NCBI RefSeq assembly: GCF_003330845.1 | Contig: NZ_CP026121.1 | Location: 3,887,501-3,951,500 of the forward strand | Direction of reading: 5' to 3' | DNA: 64,000 nt | From: Streptomyces sp. Go-475 | GTDB lineage: Bacteria; Actinomycetota; Actinomycetes; Streptomycetales; Streptomycetaceae | In this document: one piece after another, positions 54,066 to 63,420 of the stretch | Layout: every line of letters begins with the position of its first letter | Numbering within the stretch: position 1 is the stretch's first letter | The notes under the pieces: model-generated | Seen by the model: only the letters and a program-made list of their open reading frames with translations | Told to the model about the DNA's origin: nothing | Databases searched by the model: none | Program-made: the position numbers and the translations under genes

Positions 54066-54326
54066 TCAGTACCGGCGCTTCTTGCCGTCCAGCTCGTCCC
54101 ACCACTCGTCGGACTGCGGATCCCCGGACGGGTCGTCCCACCAGCGGTCCTCCGGCCCGCGCCGGTTCGCGACCATCGCGGCGACGGGCGGGATCACCAT
54201 GGCCACCACGCACATCCCCACGGCCACGGGGACGGACCACAGGCGCACGACACCCCACGCCAGGACGAAGAGGCCGATGCACAGGCCCATCATCGCGAAG
54301 TACGTGTGCCGTCGCCGTGCGTACAT
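54066..54326 (-). CDS. DUF3099 family membrane protein
   Basis: An 86-residue protein with two transmembrane segments (YFAMMGLCIGLFVLAWGVVR and VAVGMCVVAMVIPPVAAMVA) and a Trp/Asp-rich cytosolic tail ending DGKKRRY. Typical of DUF3099 of actinobacteria, function unknown. The start MYARRRHTYFA is chosen. Confidence 0.88.
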   Translation of the reverse strand: MYARRRHTYFAMMGLCIGLFVLAWGVVRLWSVPVAVGMCVVAMVIPPVAAMVANRRGPEDRWWDDPSGDPQSDEWWDELDGKKRRY

Positions 54327-54353
54327 ACGTCCAGCGTAGGTCCGGGCAGGCCG

Positions 54354-54396
54354 AAGGGCCGCACCCCAGGCGTCCAACCCGAGGGGTGCGGCCCTT
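54354..54396 (-). terminator. Terminator between the sulfur genes and DUF3099
   Basis: A perfect 14-bp stem (AAGGGCCGCACCCC / GGGGTGCGGCCCTT) with a 15-nt loop; it lies 17 bp after the DUF1416 stop. Confidence 0.85.
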
Positions 54397-54412
54397 CGAG
54401 GACCCGTCGCCG

Positions 54413-54700
54413 TCAGACGGCGATCGCGACCTCCGCCAGGCCGCCCTTCTGGGCGACGACCGTGCGGTCGGCGGTGGCGCCGGGCACGAGGGCGCGGACG
54501 GTCCAGGTGCCCTCGGCCGCGTAGAAGCGGAACTGTCCGGTCGCCGAGGTCGGCACCTCGGCCGTGAACTCGCCGGTCGAGTCCAGCAGGCGGACGTAGC
54601 CCACCACGGGCTCGCCGTCCTTGGTCACCTGACCCTGGATCGTGGTCTCACCGGGCTTGATCGTCGAGGCGTCGGGGCCGCCGGCCTTCGCACCACACAT
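54413..54700 (-). CDS. DUF1416 protein (SseC-like) of the sulfurtransferase operon
   Basis: A 95-residue beta-rich protein (MCGAKAGGPDASTIKPGETT) with a Cys at position 2. It is the DUF1416/SseC family, which always accompanies the rhodanese gene in actinobacteria. It lies 41 bp downstream of the sulfurtransferase gene. Its role in sulfur transfer is inferred from that neighbourhood. Confidence 0.92.
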   Translation of the reverse strand: MCGAKAGGPDASTIKPGETTIQGQVTKDGEPVVGYVRLLDSTGEFTAEVPTSATGQFRFYAAEGTWTVRALVPGATADRTVVAQKGGLAEVAIAV

Positions 54701-54741
54701 GTCGTACTCCTGAAGGGTTGGGAGAGGTCGGTCGGGGTTGC

Positions 54742-55587
54742 CTACTTGTTGGCGCCGAGCTCGATCGGCACGCCGACGAGGGAGCCGTACTCGGTCCAGG
54801 AGCCGTCGTAGTTCTTGACGTTCTGGACGCCGAGCAGCTCGTGCAGGACGAACCAGGTCAGCGCGGAGCGCTCACCGATGCGGCAGTAGGCGATGGTGTC
54901 CTTCGCCAGGTCGACGCTCTCCTCCTCGTAGAGGGCCTTGAGCTCCTCGTCCGACTTGAAGGTGCCGTCGTCGTTGGCGTTCTTGGACCACGGGATGTTG
55001 CGGGCGCTCGGCACGTGGCCGGGGCGCTGGGACTGCTCCTGCGGCAGGTGGGCCGGGGCGAGGAGCTTGCCGGAGAACTCGTCGGGCGAGCGCACGTCGA
55101 CCAGGTTCTGCGAACCGATGGCGGCGACGACGTCGTCCCGGAAGGCGCGGATGGACGTGTCCTGGGCCTTGGCCTTGTAGTCCGTCTTCGGACGCTCCGG
55201 CACCTCGTCGCCGGGGACCAGCTCGCGGGCGTCCAGCTCCCACTTCTTGCGGCCGCCGTCGAGGAGCTTGACGTTCTCGTGGCCGTACAGCTTGAAGTAC
55301 CAGTACGCGTACGAGGCGAACCAGTTGTTGTTGCCGCCGTAGAGGACCACGGTATGGTCGTTGGCGATGCCCTTCTCCGACAGGAGCTTCTCGAAGCCCT
55401 CCTGGTCGACGAAGTCGCGGCGGACCGGGTCCTGGAGGTCCTTGGTCCAGTCGATGCGGATCGCGTTCTTGATGTGGTTCTTCTCGTAGGCGGACGTGTC
55501 CTCGTCCACCTCGACGATGGCGATGGTCGGGTCGTCCAGGTGCTCCTGGAGCCAGTCGGCGTCGACCAGGACGTCGCTGCGGCTCAT
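54742..55587 (-). CDS. Thiosulfate sulfurtransferase (rhodanese)
   Basis: A 281-residue tandem-rhodanese protein. The active-site loop is in the second domain: YCRIGERSA, with catalytic Cys near residue 233. The first domain (EVDEDTSAYEKNHIKNAIRI) lacks Cys and is structural, as usual. It moves the sulfane sulfur of thiosulfate to a thiol acceptor. A cysteine-rich leader peptide is 138 bp upstream on the same strand, so the operon may be attenuated by cysteine supply. Confidence 0.94.
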   Translation of the reverse strand: MSRSDVLVDADWLQEHLDDPTIAIVEVDEDTSAYEKNHIKNAIRIDWTKDLQDPVRRDFVDQEGFEKLLSEKGIANDHTVVLYGGNNNWFASYAYWYFKLYGHENVKLLDGGRKKWELDARELVPGDEVPERPKTDYKAKAQDTSIRAFRDDVVAAIGSQNLVDVRSPDEFSGKLLAPAHLPQEQSQRPGHVPSARNIPWSKNANDDGTFKSDEELKALYEEESVDLAKDTIAYCRIGERSALTWFVLHELLGVQNVKNYDGSWTEYGSLVGVPIELGANK

Positions 55588-55725
55588 GCTCTTTCTCCTC
55601 CGGGGCAGTTGCGGCGGGGCGTGCGAGATCTGCGGGGCGCGCGCCCATGACGAGGGCGGCGCACGGGTGCCCTTGATGCAGGGCGGCGGGGATGCGCGCG
55701 CCGGCTCACGGGCCGACGCGGTCGC

Positions 55726-55806
55726 TCAGAAGGTGCGACAGAGCATGGCGGCGACGCGGCACAGGTCTACTGCCCGCCGCTTCGTGAGGTCCGCCTGTCG
55801 CTTCAT
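55726..55806 (-). CDS. Leader peptide with Cys codons upstream of the sulfurtransferase operon
   Basis: A 26-residue ORF that begins MKRQADLTKRRAVDLC and ends with CRTF, with Cys at residues 16 and 23. Near-identical leader peptides (xRRADLTKRRAVDLCRVAA type) occur upstream of sulfur-metabolism genes in many actinobacteria and are thought to sense cysteine through ribosome stalling at Cys codons. Here it lies upstream of the rhodanese operon on the same strand. Confidence 0.9.
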   Translation of the reverse strand: MKRQADLTKRRAVDLCRVAAMLCRTF

Positions 55807-56009
55807 GCCGTCGATCGTAGGGACGGCAGGGCGGGCGTGTCACCGGTGTGTCGCATATTGAGACGACATGGTCCGGGATATGGGATCAGTGGGCCGTCGG
55901 GACGCTCGCCGCGAGCCCCGCGGCCTCCTGTATCCACCGTCACATCTGCGCTGCGGACGCTGCCGTCTCGCCCACCGGACGGCGCGGGTCGGGTCCGCCG
56001 TGCCCGTAC

Positions 56010-56750
56010 CTACCCGGCGAGCCGGACGTCGGAACCCTTCACCGTGATCTCGACGCCGTTCGGGGCCGCCTGGACCGTGTCCAGCTTGATGCCGCCGGGC
56101 AGACCGTCGATCTTCTGCTGGAAGTCGGTGATCGCCCGGACGCGGTTCTCGGCGAGGTCGACCCCGGCGAACTCGGGCAGGCCGTCGGCCTTCACCCGCA
56201 CGGTGTCGCCGTCGACCACCGTCACGGTGCTGAGCACGGAGACCGGCTCGGGCACCTTGGTGCCGAGCACGGTGGCCTCGACCGTCACCTTGATCTTGCC
56301 GTTGCCGCCGTCGGAGAGGCCGACGACGTGGGCGGTGACGCCCGGGGCGACCTGGGTGGGCTCGGACTTCGCCGTCTTCAGCAGCTCGTCGTAGGAGATG
56401 GTCGCCGTGCCGGTGGCGCTGGTGGCGGTGGCGGAGCTGTAGTCGCCGGAGAACTCGACGCCCTTCATGTCGGCCCGGAGGTCGTCGATACGGATCCGCT
56501 GGGCGCCGTTGCCCGCGGCGGCCTCGTAGTTCTTGATGCCGACCTCGATGTCGTCCAGGGAGCCGCCGACGACCTGGGTGAGGAACGGGAAGCCCTTGAT
56601 GCTGACGTCCGGGGTCGCCGCGAGGTTCTCCGTCGCCTTCAGCCGGTCGGCGGCCTCGCCCTCGGCGAAGTTCACGGCGAGCCGGTCGGCGATGACGAAG
56701 AGGCCCCCCAGGATCACGACGAAGATCAGCAGTATTCGCAGTGCGCGCAT
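56010..56750 (-). CDS. DUF2993 (LmeA-like) exported protein
   Basis: A 246-residue protein. The N-terminal transmembrane or signal segment (MRALRILLIFVVILGGLFVI) is followed by the DUF2993 domain: repeated beta-alpha units with VSIKGFPFLTQVVGGSLDDI and GVEFSGDYSSATATSATG. LmeA proteins of mycobacteria support lipoglycan synthesis in the periplasm-like space. Here only the family can be stated. Confidence 0.9.
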   Translation of the reverse strand: MRALRILLIFVVILGGLFVIADRLAVNFAEGEAADRLKATENLAATPDVSIKGFPFLTQVVGGSLDDIEVGIKNYEAAAGNGAQRIRIDDLRADMKGVEFSGDYSSATATSATGTATISYDELLKTAKSEPTQVAPGVTAHVVGLSDGGNGKIKVTVEATVLGTKVPEPVSVLSTVTVVDGDTVRVKADGLPEFAGVDLAENRVRAITDFQQKIDGLPGGIKLDTVQAAPNGVEITVKGSDVRLAG

Positions 56751-56872
56751 GCGGTGTTTCCCCCACCTAGGTGGTTGTGACGGCGGTCCCGACGACCGGG
56801 CGGCCGTCCCAGCGTGAGGGTAACGCCGTGTGGTGCGAGGGCCAGGGGTTTGTCGATCAGCTGTGACAGCCG

Positions 56873-57961
56873 CTACGCCAGCGCCCGCCCCAGCACGTAC
56901 ACCACCGGTGCCGCGGCGGACAGCGGCAGGGCCACGCCCGCCGTGAAGTGGACGAAGCGGGACGGGTAGTCGTAGCTCGCGACCCGGTGGCCGATCAGGG
57001 CGCAGGCCGCCGCGCCCGCGCCGAGCAGCGCGCCCGACGGGCCCAGGCCCGTCAGCGAACCGGCCGCGACACCGCCGCCCGCCGCCGCGAGCAGCGCCAC
57101 CACCACCGACGCCGCCGTCGGCAACGGCAACGCCCGCGCCAGGACGGCGACCGCCACGGCCACCGCGCCCACCGTCACGGCGTCCGCGTCGGCCGCGAGG
57201 TACCCGCCCGCCACGATCGCCAGCGCCGCCGCCGCGACCGTCGCCATCAGGCCGTACATCCGCTCGTCCGGGTCCGCGTGCGAGCGCAGCTGCAGGACCA
57301 GCGCGAGCAGCACCCACACGCCCAGCGTCCCCAGGATCGCCGCGGGCGAGCGCCCCGAGGCCAGCAGCGCGGCGTCCGCGGCCAGCGCGCCCGCGAAGCC
57401 GAGCGCGATGCCCTGCCGCGCCGGCCACATCCCGTTCAGCCGGAACCAGCCCGCCGCGGTGACGGCCTGGAGGACGACGAGCGGCACCAGCAGCGCGTAC
57501 GTCCCGACCGCCGCCGCACCGGCGAGCAGCAGCCCCAGCAGCGCGGTCAGCGCGGCCGGCTGCATCCCGGGCTCGATGATCGGCGACCGGCCCTCCGCCC
57601 GGGCTCGCTGGGCGTCCGTGACGCGCGTGTTCCCGCCGACGGTGGCGGGACCGTACCCGGGAGCGCCACCGGAGGCCTCGGCCGCCTCAGCGGGCGCCGG
57701 AGCCGGTGCCGGGGCCGCGTACCCCTGCGGCGGCAGATACGCCGTGTCGGCGGCCGCAGGCGCGGACACCGGCTGGTGCGTCTGCGTCTCCCACGTCTGC
57801 CCCTGCCACTGCTGCGTGTACTGCTGGTCGGCGTGCGGGGCCTCGTACCCCGGATAGACCTGCTGCCCCTGCTGGTACCCCTGCCCGGGCCACGCCTGCT
57901 GCGGCTGCTGCTGCCCGTAGGGGTCGTAGCCGGCGTAGCCGTCGTACGGCTGGTTGGTCAT
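56873..57961 (-). CDS. Multi-span membrane protein with a Gln/Pro-rich N-terminus
   Basis: A 362-residue protein. The first about 120 residues are rich in Gln, Pro, Tyr and Gly (GYDPYGQQQPQQAWPGQGYQ). About nine or ten hydrophobic segments follow. I do not recognise the family. The ATG giving MTNQPYDGY is chosen because AGGAGG lies 6 bp upstream; a GTG two codons earlier is possible. It directly follows the MoaD/ThiS-like gene. Confidence 0.85.
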   Translation of the reverse strand: MTNQPYDGYAGYDPYGQQQPQQAWPGQGYQQGQQVYPGYEAPHADQQYTQQWQGQTWETQTHQPVSAPAAADTAYLPPQGYAAPAPAPAPAEAAEASGGAPGYGPATVGGNTRVTDAQRARAEGRSPIIEPGMQPAALTALLGLLLAGAAAVGTYALLVPLVVLQAVTAAGWFRLNGMWPARQGIALGFAGALAADAALLASGRSPAAILGTLGVWVLLALVLQLRSHADPDERMYGLMATVAAAALAIVAGGYLAADADAVTVGAVAVAVAVLARALPLPTAASVVVALLAAAGGGVAAGSLTGLGPSGALLGAGAAACALIGHRVASYDYPSRFVHFTAGVALPLSAAAPVVYVLGRALA

Positions 57962-57963
57962 CG

Positions 57964-58218
57964 TCACCCTCCTGCGAACGGCGGGAGCACCTCGACCGTG
58001 CCGCCGTCGGCCAGCCGTACCGTCTCATGGGCGCGGGTGCCCACGGGGTCGCCGTCCACGAGGAACGAGCAGCGCCGCAGGACGCGCTCCAGTTCGCCCG
58101 GGTGTCGCTCGCGCACCCCGGTGAGCGCCTCGGCGAGCGTGGCCGCCTCGTACGGCTCCTCGGCCACCCCGGCCGCGGCCTTGGCGGCGGCCCAGTAGCG
58201 CACCGTGACCTTTGGCAT
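57964..58218 (-). CDS. MoaD/ThiS-family sulfur-carrier protein
   Basis: An 84-residue ubiquitin-fold protein (MPKVTVRYWAAAKAAAGVAE) ending in the required Gly-Gly (PPFAGG). The terminal glycine would carry a thiocarboxylate, as in molybdopterin or thiamine synthesis. It fits the sulfur theme of the region, but no moe or thi gene is next to it. The gap to the membrane protein is 2 bp. Confidence 0.92.
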   Translation of the reverse strand: MPKVTVRYWAAAKAAAGVAEEPYEAATLAEALTGVRERHPGELERVLRRCSFLVDGDPVGTRAHETVRLADGGTVEVLPPFAGG

Positions 58219-58275
58219 CTGCTTCCTCAATCGCACCGTCACAACGGACTCACCCGACGGGTGAACCCCGTCAGG

Positions 58276-59127
58276 CTAGCCCGCCCGGCCGACGACCCAC
58301 TCCCCGATCCGGGTCAGCAGCTCGTCGCTCGCCGCGTGCTCGGCGTGCCCCATGCCGGGCTCCAGCCACAGTTCGCCCTGGTCACCGGCGGCCGCGGCCA
58401 GCATGCGGGGATGGTCGACGGGAAAGTAGCCGTCGGCGTCGCCGTGCACGATCAGCAGCGGGGTCGGGGCGATCCGCGGCACGGCCTGCACCGGGGACAG
58501 CGGCACCGGGTCCCAGTCCCGGTGGTGGATGCGCGTACGGAAGCCGTAGCGCCCCACCACGCGCCCCGCGGGCCGCGTCACCAGCCAGTGCAGCCGCCGC
58601 ATGGGCGCGGTGCCCCGGTAGTACCACCGGGCCGGCGCGCTCACCGACACCACCGCGTCGGTCTGCCGCGGGTGCAGCGCCGCGTGCCGCAGCACCACCG
58701 AGCCGCCCATGGAGAACCCGACCGTGCCCACGCGCGCGTGCCCCAGCTCCCGCGCCCAGCGCACCGCCGCCGCCAGGTCGAGCACCTCCCGGTCCCCGAC
58801 CGTGGAGCGCCCGCCGGACGCCCCGTGCCCCCGGAAGGAGAACGTGACGACGGCCCCGTGCCGGGCGAAGGCCTGGGCCACCCGGCGCACGTGCGGCCGG
58901 TCGACGGCCCCGGTGAAGCCGTGCGCGACGACGAACACCGGGTGACCGGAAGGCGTCCGGGAGCCGTCGTGCACGGCGGCACCCGGGTCGTATACGGCGT
59001 CGATCGACACACCGTCCGAGGTGCGCAGAAACCGCCGCGTGAACCTCCGCACAGACGCTCCACGGGTCGTCTCGGAGTGCGGACGATCGGTGGAACGTGC
59101 CACATGACCTGCCGGACCAGAGCTCAT
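58276..59127 (-). CDS. Alpha/beta hydrolase
   Basis: A 283-residue alpha/beta-hydrolase fold protein. The nucleophile elbow is GFSMGGSVVL, the oxyanion region VAHGFTGAVDR, the acid HGDADGYFPVD and the catalytic His is in GMGHAEHA. It resembles serine aminopeptidase-like (S33) hydrolases. Its start (MSSGPAGHVA) faces glnR. Confidence 0.92.
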   Translation of the reverse strand: MSSGPAGHVARSTDRPHSETTRGASVRRFTRRFLRTSDGVSIDAVYDPGAAVHDGSRTPSGHPVFVVAHGFTGAVDRPHVRRVAQAFARHGAVVTFSFRGHGASGGRSTVGDREVLDLAAAVRWARELGHARVGTVGFSMGGSVVLRHAALHPRQTDAVVSVSAPARWYYRGTAPMRRLHWLVTRPAGRVVGRYGFRTRIHHRDWDPVPLSPVQAVPRIAPTPLLIVHGDADGYFPVDHPRMLAAAAGDQGELWLEPGMGHAEHAASDELLTRIGEWVVGRAG

Positions 59128-59298
59128 GTGGGCTATTCTGCTGGGCAGAGGACTCGGGCAGCGTAGCCCCCGGGTCCTTTTGTGCTTTCGGAAGCGTTGT
59201 ATACGACGCGGGAAACCGCAGGTGTACGGGCCTTCGGGATCGCAGAGCAGTGCTGTGCCAACAAACGTCCTCGCAGGGACCGAGGAGGAACCAGACGT

Positions 59299-60087
59299 AT
59301 GAGTTCTCTGCTGCTCCTGACCAACGCCCTCCAGCCGTCGACGGAGGTGCTCCCCGCCCTCGGCCTGCTCCTGCACAACGTGCGGGTGGCCCCCGCGGAA
59401 GGCCCCGCGCTCGTCGACACCCCCGGTGCCGACGTCATCCTCGTCGACGGCCGGCGCGACCTGCCCCAGGTGCGCAGCCTGTGCCAGCTGCTGCGCTCCA
59501 CCGGGCCGGGCTGCCCGCTGATCCTGGTCGTCACGGAGGGCGGTCTCGCCGCCGTCACCGCGGACTGGGGCATCGACGACGTCCTGCTCGACACCGCCGG
59601 CCCCGCGGAGGTCGAGGCGCGTCTGCGCCTGGCCATGGGCCGGCAGCAGATCGTCAGCGACGACTCCCCGATGGAGATCCGCAACGGCGACCTGTCGGTC
59701 GACGAGGCGACGTACTCCGCCAAGCTCAAGGGCCGCGTCCTCGACCTCACCTTCAAGGAGTTCGAGCTCCTGAAGTACCTCGCGCAGCACCCCGGCCGCG
59801 TCTTCACGCGCGCCCAGCTGCTCCAGGAGGTCTGGGGCTACGACTACTTCGGCGGCACGCGCACGGTCGACGTGCACGTACGGCGGCTGCGCGCCAAGCT
59901 CGGCCCCGAGCACGAGTCGCTCATCGGCACCGTCCGGAACGTCGGTTATCGATTTGTTACGCCGGAGAAGCCGGAGAAGATGGAGCGCGCCGCCGAGGAG
60001 GCGAAGGCCAAGGCCACCAAGGCAAAGCCGGACAACAAGGGCGAGTCGGCCGAGCTGGACGCCGCCGAGGTCCGCGCCGAGGCGTGA
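59299..60087 (+). CDS. glnR: Nitrogen-metabolism global regulator GlnR
   Basis: A 262-residue orphan OmpR-type regulator. The receiver domain is atypical: Asp50 ([10 protein letters not shown]) is present but the usual acidic pocket is incomplete, and no kinase gene is adjacent. The winged helix is [20 protein letters not shown] then [10 protein letters not shown]. This matches Streptomyces GlnR, which controls glnA, amtB and nitrate genes. An Ala/Lys/Glu-rich tail follows. GAGGAGG precedes the ATG. Confidence 0.95.
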   Translation: MSSLLLLTNALQPSTEVLPALGLLLHNVRVAPAEGPALVDTPGADVILVDGRRDLPQVRSLCQLLRSTGPGCPLILVVTEGGLAAVTADWGIDDVLLDTAGPAEVEARLRLAMGRQQIVSDDSPMEIRNGDLSVDEATYSAKLKGRVLDLTFKEFELLKYLAQHPGRVFTRAQLLQEVWGYDYFGGTRTVDVHVRRLRAKLGPEHESLIGTVRNVGYRFVTPEKPEKMERAAEEAKAKATKAKPDNKGESAELDAAEVRAEA

Positions 60088-60214
60088 CAGGCGTATCCCG
60101 GCGCCGACCTGGGCATCGCTCTTCACGCGGAGCGCACCGGACGGCAGTCGGGATATCGTACGGATCCTCCTTTACGCCCTGCCCAGAGCCGGTATATCCG
60201 CGTAGACTCCGCGC

Positions 60215-61237
60215 GTGGCCAAGGTGACTCGGGATGATGTGGCGCGGCTGGCAGGGACTTCCACTGCCGTGGTCAGTTATGTCATCAACAACGGACCCCG
60301 GCCGGTCGCCCCGGCCACGCGCGAGCGCGTCCTCGCCGCGATCAAGGAACTGGGGTACCGGCCCGACCGGGTGGCCCAGGCGATGGCCTCCCGGCGCACG
60401 GACCTCATAGGCCTGATCATCCCGGACGCCCGCCAGCCCTTCTTCGGGGAGATGGCGCACGCGGTCGAGCAGGCGGCCTCCGAGCGCGGAAAGATGGTCC
60501 TCGTCGGCAACACGGACTACGTGGGCGAGCGCGAGGTCCACTACCTGCGGGCCTTCCTGGGCATGCGCGTCTCCGGCCTCATCCTGGTCAGTCACGCGCT
60601 CAACGACCTGGCCGCCGCCGAGATCGAGGCCTGGGACGCCCGGGTCGTGCTGATGCACGAACGCCCCGAGGCCATGGACGACGTCGCCGTCGTCACGGAC
60701 GACCTCGGGGGCGCCCAGCTCGCCGTACAGCACCTGCTGGAGCACGGCTACCCGTACGTGGCCTGCATGGGCGGCATAGCGGAGACCCCGGCGGTCGGCG
60801 ACCCGGTCTCCGACCACGTCGAGGGCTGGCGCCGCGCGATGGACGAGGCCGGGATCTCCACGGAGGGCCGGCTCTTCGAGGCCCTCTACAACCGCTACGA
60901 CGCCTACCAGGCCGCCCTGAAGATCCTCTCCGGGCCCGACCGGCCGCCGGCCATCTTCTGCTCCACCGACGACCAGGCGATCGGCCTGCTGCGGGCGGCG
61001 CGCGAGCTGCGCATCGACGTCCCCGGCGAGCTGGCGGTGGCCGGCTTCGACGACATCAAGGAGGCGGCGCTGGCCGACCCGCCCCTGACGACGGTCGCCT
61101 CGGACCGCTCGGCGATGGCCCGGGCCGCGGTGGACCTCGTCCTGGACGACGGGCTGCGCGTCGCGGGAGCCCGTCGGGAGCGGCTGAAGGTGTTCCCCTC
61201 GCGGCTGGTGGTCCGCCAGTCCTGCGGCTGCGCGTAG
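60215..61237 (+). CDS. LacI-family transcriptional regulator
   Basis: A 340-residue regulator. The N-terminal LacI HTH is [20 protein letters not shown], and the periplasmic-binding-protein-like domain covers residues about 65-335 ([20 protein letters not shown]). It ends VRQSCGCA with a CxC. The sugar ligand is unknown. The start is a GTG. Confidence 0.94.
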   Translation: MAKVTRDDVARLAGTSTAVVSYVINNGPRPVAPATRERVLAAIKELGYRPDRVAQAMASRRTDLIGLIIPDARQPFFGEMAHAVEQAASERGKMVLVGNTDYVGEREVHYLRAFLGMRVSGLILVSHALNDLAAAEIEAWDARVVLMHERPEAMDDVAVVTDDLGGAQLAVQHLLEHGYPYVACMGGIAETPAVGDPVSDHVEGWRRAMDEAGISTEGRLFEALYNRYDAYQAALKILSGPDRPPAIFCSTDDQAIGLLRAARELRIDVPGELAVAGFDDIKEAALADPPLTTVASDRSAMARAAVDLVLDDGLRVAGARRERLKVFPSRLVVRQSCGCA

Positions 61238-61343
61238 CCCTCAGAAGCCGCGGGGGCGTCTTTATATCGGGCATACGAGGTTCTGTCGGGCTTCTCAGCA
61301 AGCACTCAGGAAGCTCTCATGGTCGGGCGACAAGCTCGTTGTC

Positions 61344-62345
61344 ATGACCGAGAGCTTCCACCGCAGTGGCGAGTACCAGAACCCTTACGAGGGTCAGCAG
61401 CAGGCCCCGGTGAACCCCGAGTGGCCGCCCCCGCCGGCGTACGCCCCGGCGCATGCTCCGCATCAGAAGAAGCGCAACCGCGGCCCCGTCGCCCTGATCG
61501 CCGCCGTGGCGATCGTCGCGGCGGCGATCGGCGGCGGCACCGCCTACGGCATCCAGGAGCTGACCGGCAACGACACCGTCGCCTCCAGCTCGACCAGCAC
61601 CAACGTGGTGCCGTCCAGCCAGAAGGGCACGGTCGCCGGGGTCGCGAAGGCGGTCAGCCCCAGCATCGTCGAGATCAACGCCGACTCCAACGCCGGGTCC
61701 TCCACCGGCTCCGGCGTGATCATCACGAGCGGCGGCGAGGTCATCACCAACAACCACGTCATATCCGGCGCCTCGCGGATCAAGGTGACGACCAGCGACG
61801 GCAAGTCCTACTCCGCGAAGGTCGTCGGCACCGACAGCAAGAAGGACCTGGCGCTGATCAAGCTGGAGAACGCCTCCGGACTGAAGGCGGCCACGCTCGG
61901 CGACTCCTCCGGCCTCCAGGTCGGCGACCAGGTCGTGGCGATCGGCTCCCCCGAGGGGCTGTCCGGCACCGTGACCAGCGGCATCATCTCGGCGCTCGAC
62001 CGTGACGTCACCGTCCCGACCGAACAGGACCAGGGGCAGCAGCAGTTCCAGCAGGGCGACGGCTGGCCGTTCGAGTTCGGCGGACGGCAGTTCAACGGCG
62101 ACACCGGCAACGACACGACGACGTACAAGGCGCTCCAGACCGACGCGTCCCTCAACCCGGGCAACTCCGGCGGCGCGCTGATCGACATGAACGGCAACAT
62201 CATCGGGATCAACTCCGCGATGTACTCGCCGGCGGGCAGCGCCTCCTCGTCCTCCGAGGCGGGCAGCGTCGGCCTGGGCTTCGCCATCCCGATCAACACC
62301 GTGAAGGCCGACCTCGCCAAGCTGCGGGCCGGATCGACCGACTGA
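61344..62345 (+). CDS. Membrane-anchored S1C serine protease without PDZ domain
   Basis: A 333-residue trypsin-like protease. A cytosolic Pro/Gln-rich N-terminus precedes one transmembrane helix (PVALIAAVAIVAAAIGGGTA). The catalytic triad is visible: His in TNNHVISGAS, Asp in KKDLALIKLEN and Ser in NPGNSGGALID. HtrA/DegP proteins normally have a C-terminal PDZ domain, but this one ends after the protease domain. It follows the LacI regulator and precedes a two-component system. Confidence 0.93.
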   Translation: MTESFHRSGEYQNPYEGQQQAPVNPEWPPPPAYAPAHAPHQKKRNRGPVALIAAVAIVAAAIGGGTAYGIQELTGNDTVASSSTSTNVVPSSQKGTVAGVAKAVSPSIVEINADSNAGSSTGSGVIITSGGEVITNNHVISGASRIKVTTSDGKSYSAKVVGTDSKKDLALIKLENASGLKAATLGDSSGLQVGDQVVAIGSPEGLSGTVTSGIISALDRDVTVPTEQDQGQQQFQQGDGWPFEFGGRQFNGDTGNDTTTYKALQTDASLNPGNSGGALIDMNGNIIGINSAMYSPAGSASSSSEAGSVGLGFAIPINTVKADLAKLRAGSTD

Positions 62346-62385
62346 GCCCCACCGGGCCGAGTCCCCCGCACCGAGGAGTACGGCG

Positions 62386-62598
62386 ATGATCGAACAGGTC
62401 GCGCACACGGAGTCCGGCACCGACCCGGCGCAGGTCGCGCCGGCCCTGGCGGTGGCGTACGCACTGCACGCCCCGGCGCCTCGGGCGCCGGAGGTGGCAC
62501 CGGCCGCGGCCCGGACCGCACGCGGCGCCGCCGCGCCGGCCGGCGAGCGGACGGGCGGGCGGCGTAGGGCCGCGCGGCGCCGCAGCGTACGGGGCTGA
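62386..62598 (+). CDS. Possible 70-residue Ala/Arg-rich protein
   Basis: A short frame (MIEQVAHTESGTDPAQVAPA) after GAGGAG, ending GGRRRAARRRSVRG. It is Ala/Pro-rich with a basic tail. The ribosome binding site is acceptable and it lies between two genes on the same strand, but composition alone could produce it. Confidence 0.45.
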   Translation: MIEQVAHTESGTDPAQVAPALAVAYALHAPAPRAPEVAPAAARTARGAAAPAGERTGGRRRAARRRSVRG

Positions 62599-62682
62599 CA
62601 CTCCTCCCGGCCCCGCCCGCGCTCGTGCGAGGCTGAGAGCGTCAGACCGTCCCTCCCCCTTCACACCCGAGGAACCCGACCC

Positions 62683-63420
62683 ATGAGCCCCGCAGACGGC
62701 GACCGTGACCCGCAGCGCATCCTGATCGTCGACGACGAGCCGGCGGTACGCGAAGCACTCCAGCGCAGCCTCGCCTTCGAGGGGTACGGCACGGAGGTCG
62801 CCGTGGACGGCGCGGACGCCCTGGAGAAGGCCGCGGCCTACCGCCCCGACCTGCTCGTGCTCGACATCCAGATGCCCCGCATGGACGGCCTGACGGCAGC
62901 CCGCCGCATCCGCGCCACCGGCGACACGACCCCGATCCTGATGCTCACCGCCCGCGACACCGTGGGCGACCGCGTCACCGGCCTCGACGCGGGCGCCGAC
63001 GACTACCTGGTCAAGCCCTTCGAACTCGACGAGCTGTTCGCCCGCATCCGCGCCCTGCTGCGCCGCAGCTCCTACGCGGCGGCCGTGGGCGCGGGCAGCC
63101 CCGGCGACGACGACGCCCTCACCTTCGCCGACCTGCGCATGGACCTCACCACGCGCGAGGTCACCCGGGGCGGCCGCCAGGTGGAGCTGACCCGCACGGA
63201 GTTCACGCTCCTGGAGATGTTCATGGCCCACCCGCGCCAGGTCCTCACACGGGAGCAGATCCTCAAGGCGGTCTGGGGCTTCGACTTCGAACCGTCGTCG
63301 AACTCCCTGGACGTGTACGTCATGTACCTGCGCCGCAAGACCGAGGCGGGCGGGGAGCCGCGCCTCGTCCACACCGTGCGCGGCGTCGGCTACGTGCTGC
63401 GGCAGGGCGGCGCCGAGTGA
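62683..63420 (+). CDS. OmpR-family response regulator (MprA/CseB-like)
   Basis: A 245-residue response regulator. Receiver: [13 protein letters not shown], phosphoacceptor Asp61 ([13 protein letters not shown]), [10 protein letters not shown]. The output winged helix is [20 protein letters not shown] then [10 protein letters not shown]. It resembles MprA, a regulator for envelope stress; this fits the neighbouring protease, but is inference. Its stop overlaps the kinase GTG. Confidence 0.95.
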   Translation: MSPADGDRDPQRILIVDDEPAVREALQRSLAFEGYGTEVAVDGADALEKAAAYRPDLLVLDIQMPRMDGLTAARRIRATGDTTPILMLTARDTVGDRVTGLDAGADDYLVKPFELDELFARIRALLRRSSYAAAVGAGSPGDDDALTFADLRMDLTTREVTRGGRQVELTRTEFTLLEMFMAHPRQVLTREQILKAVWGFDFEPSSNSLDVYVMYLRRKTEAGGEPRLVHTVRGVGYVLRQGGAE

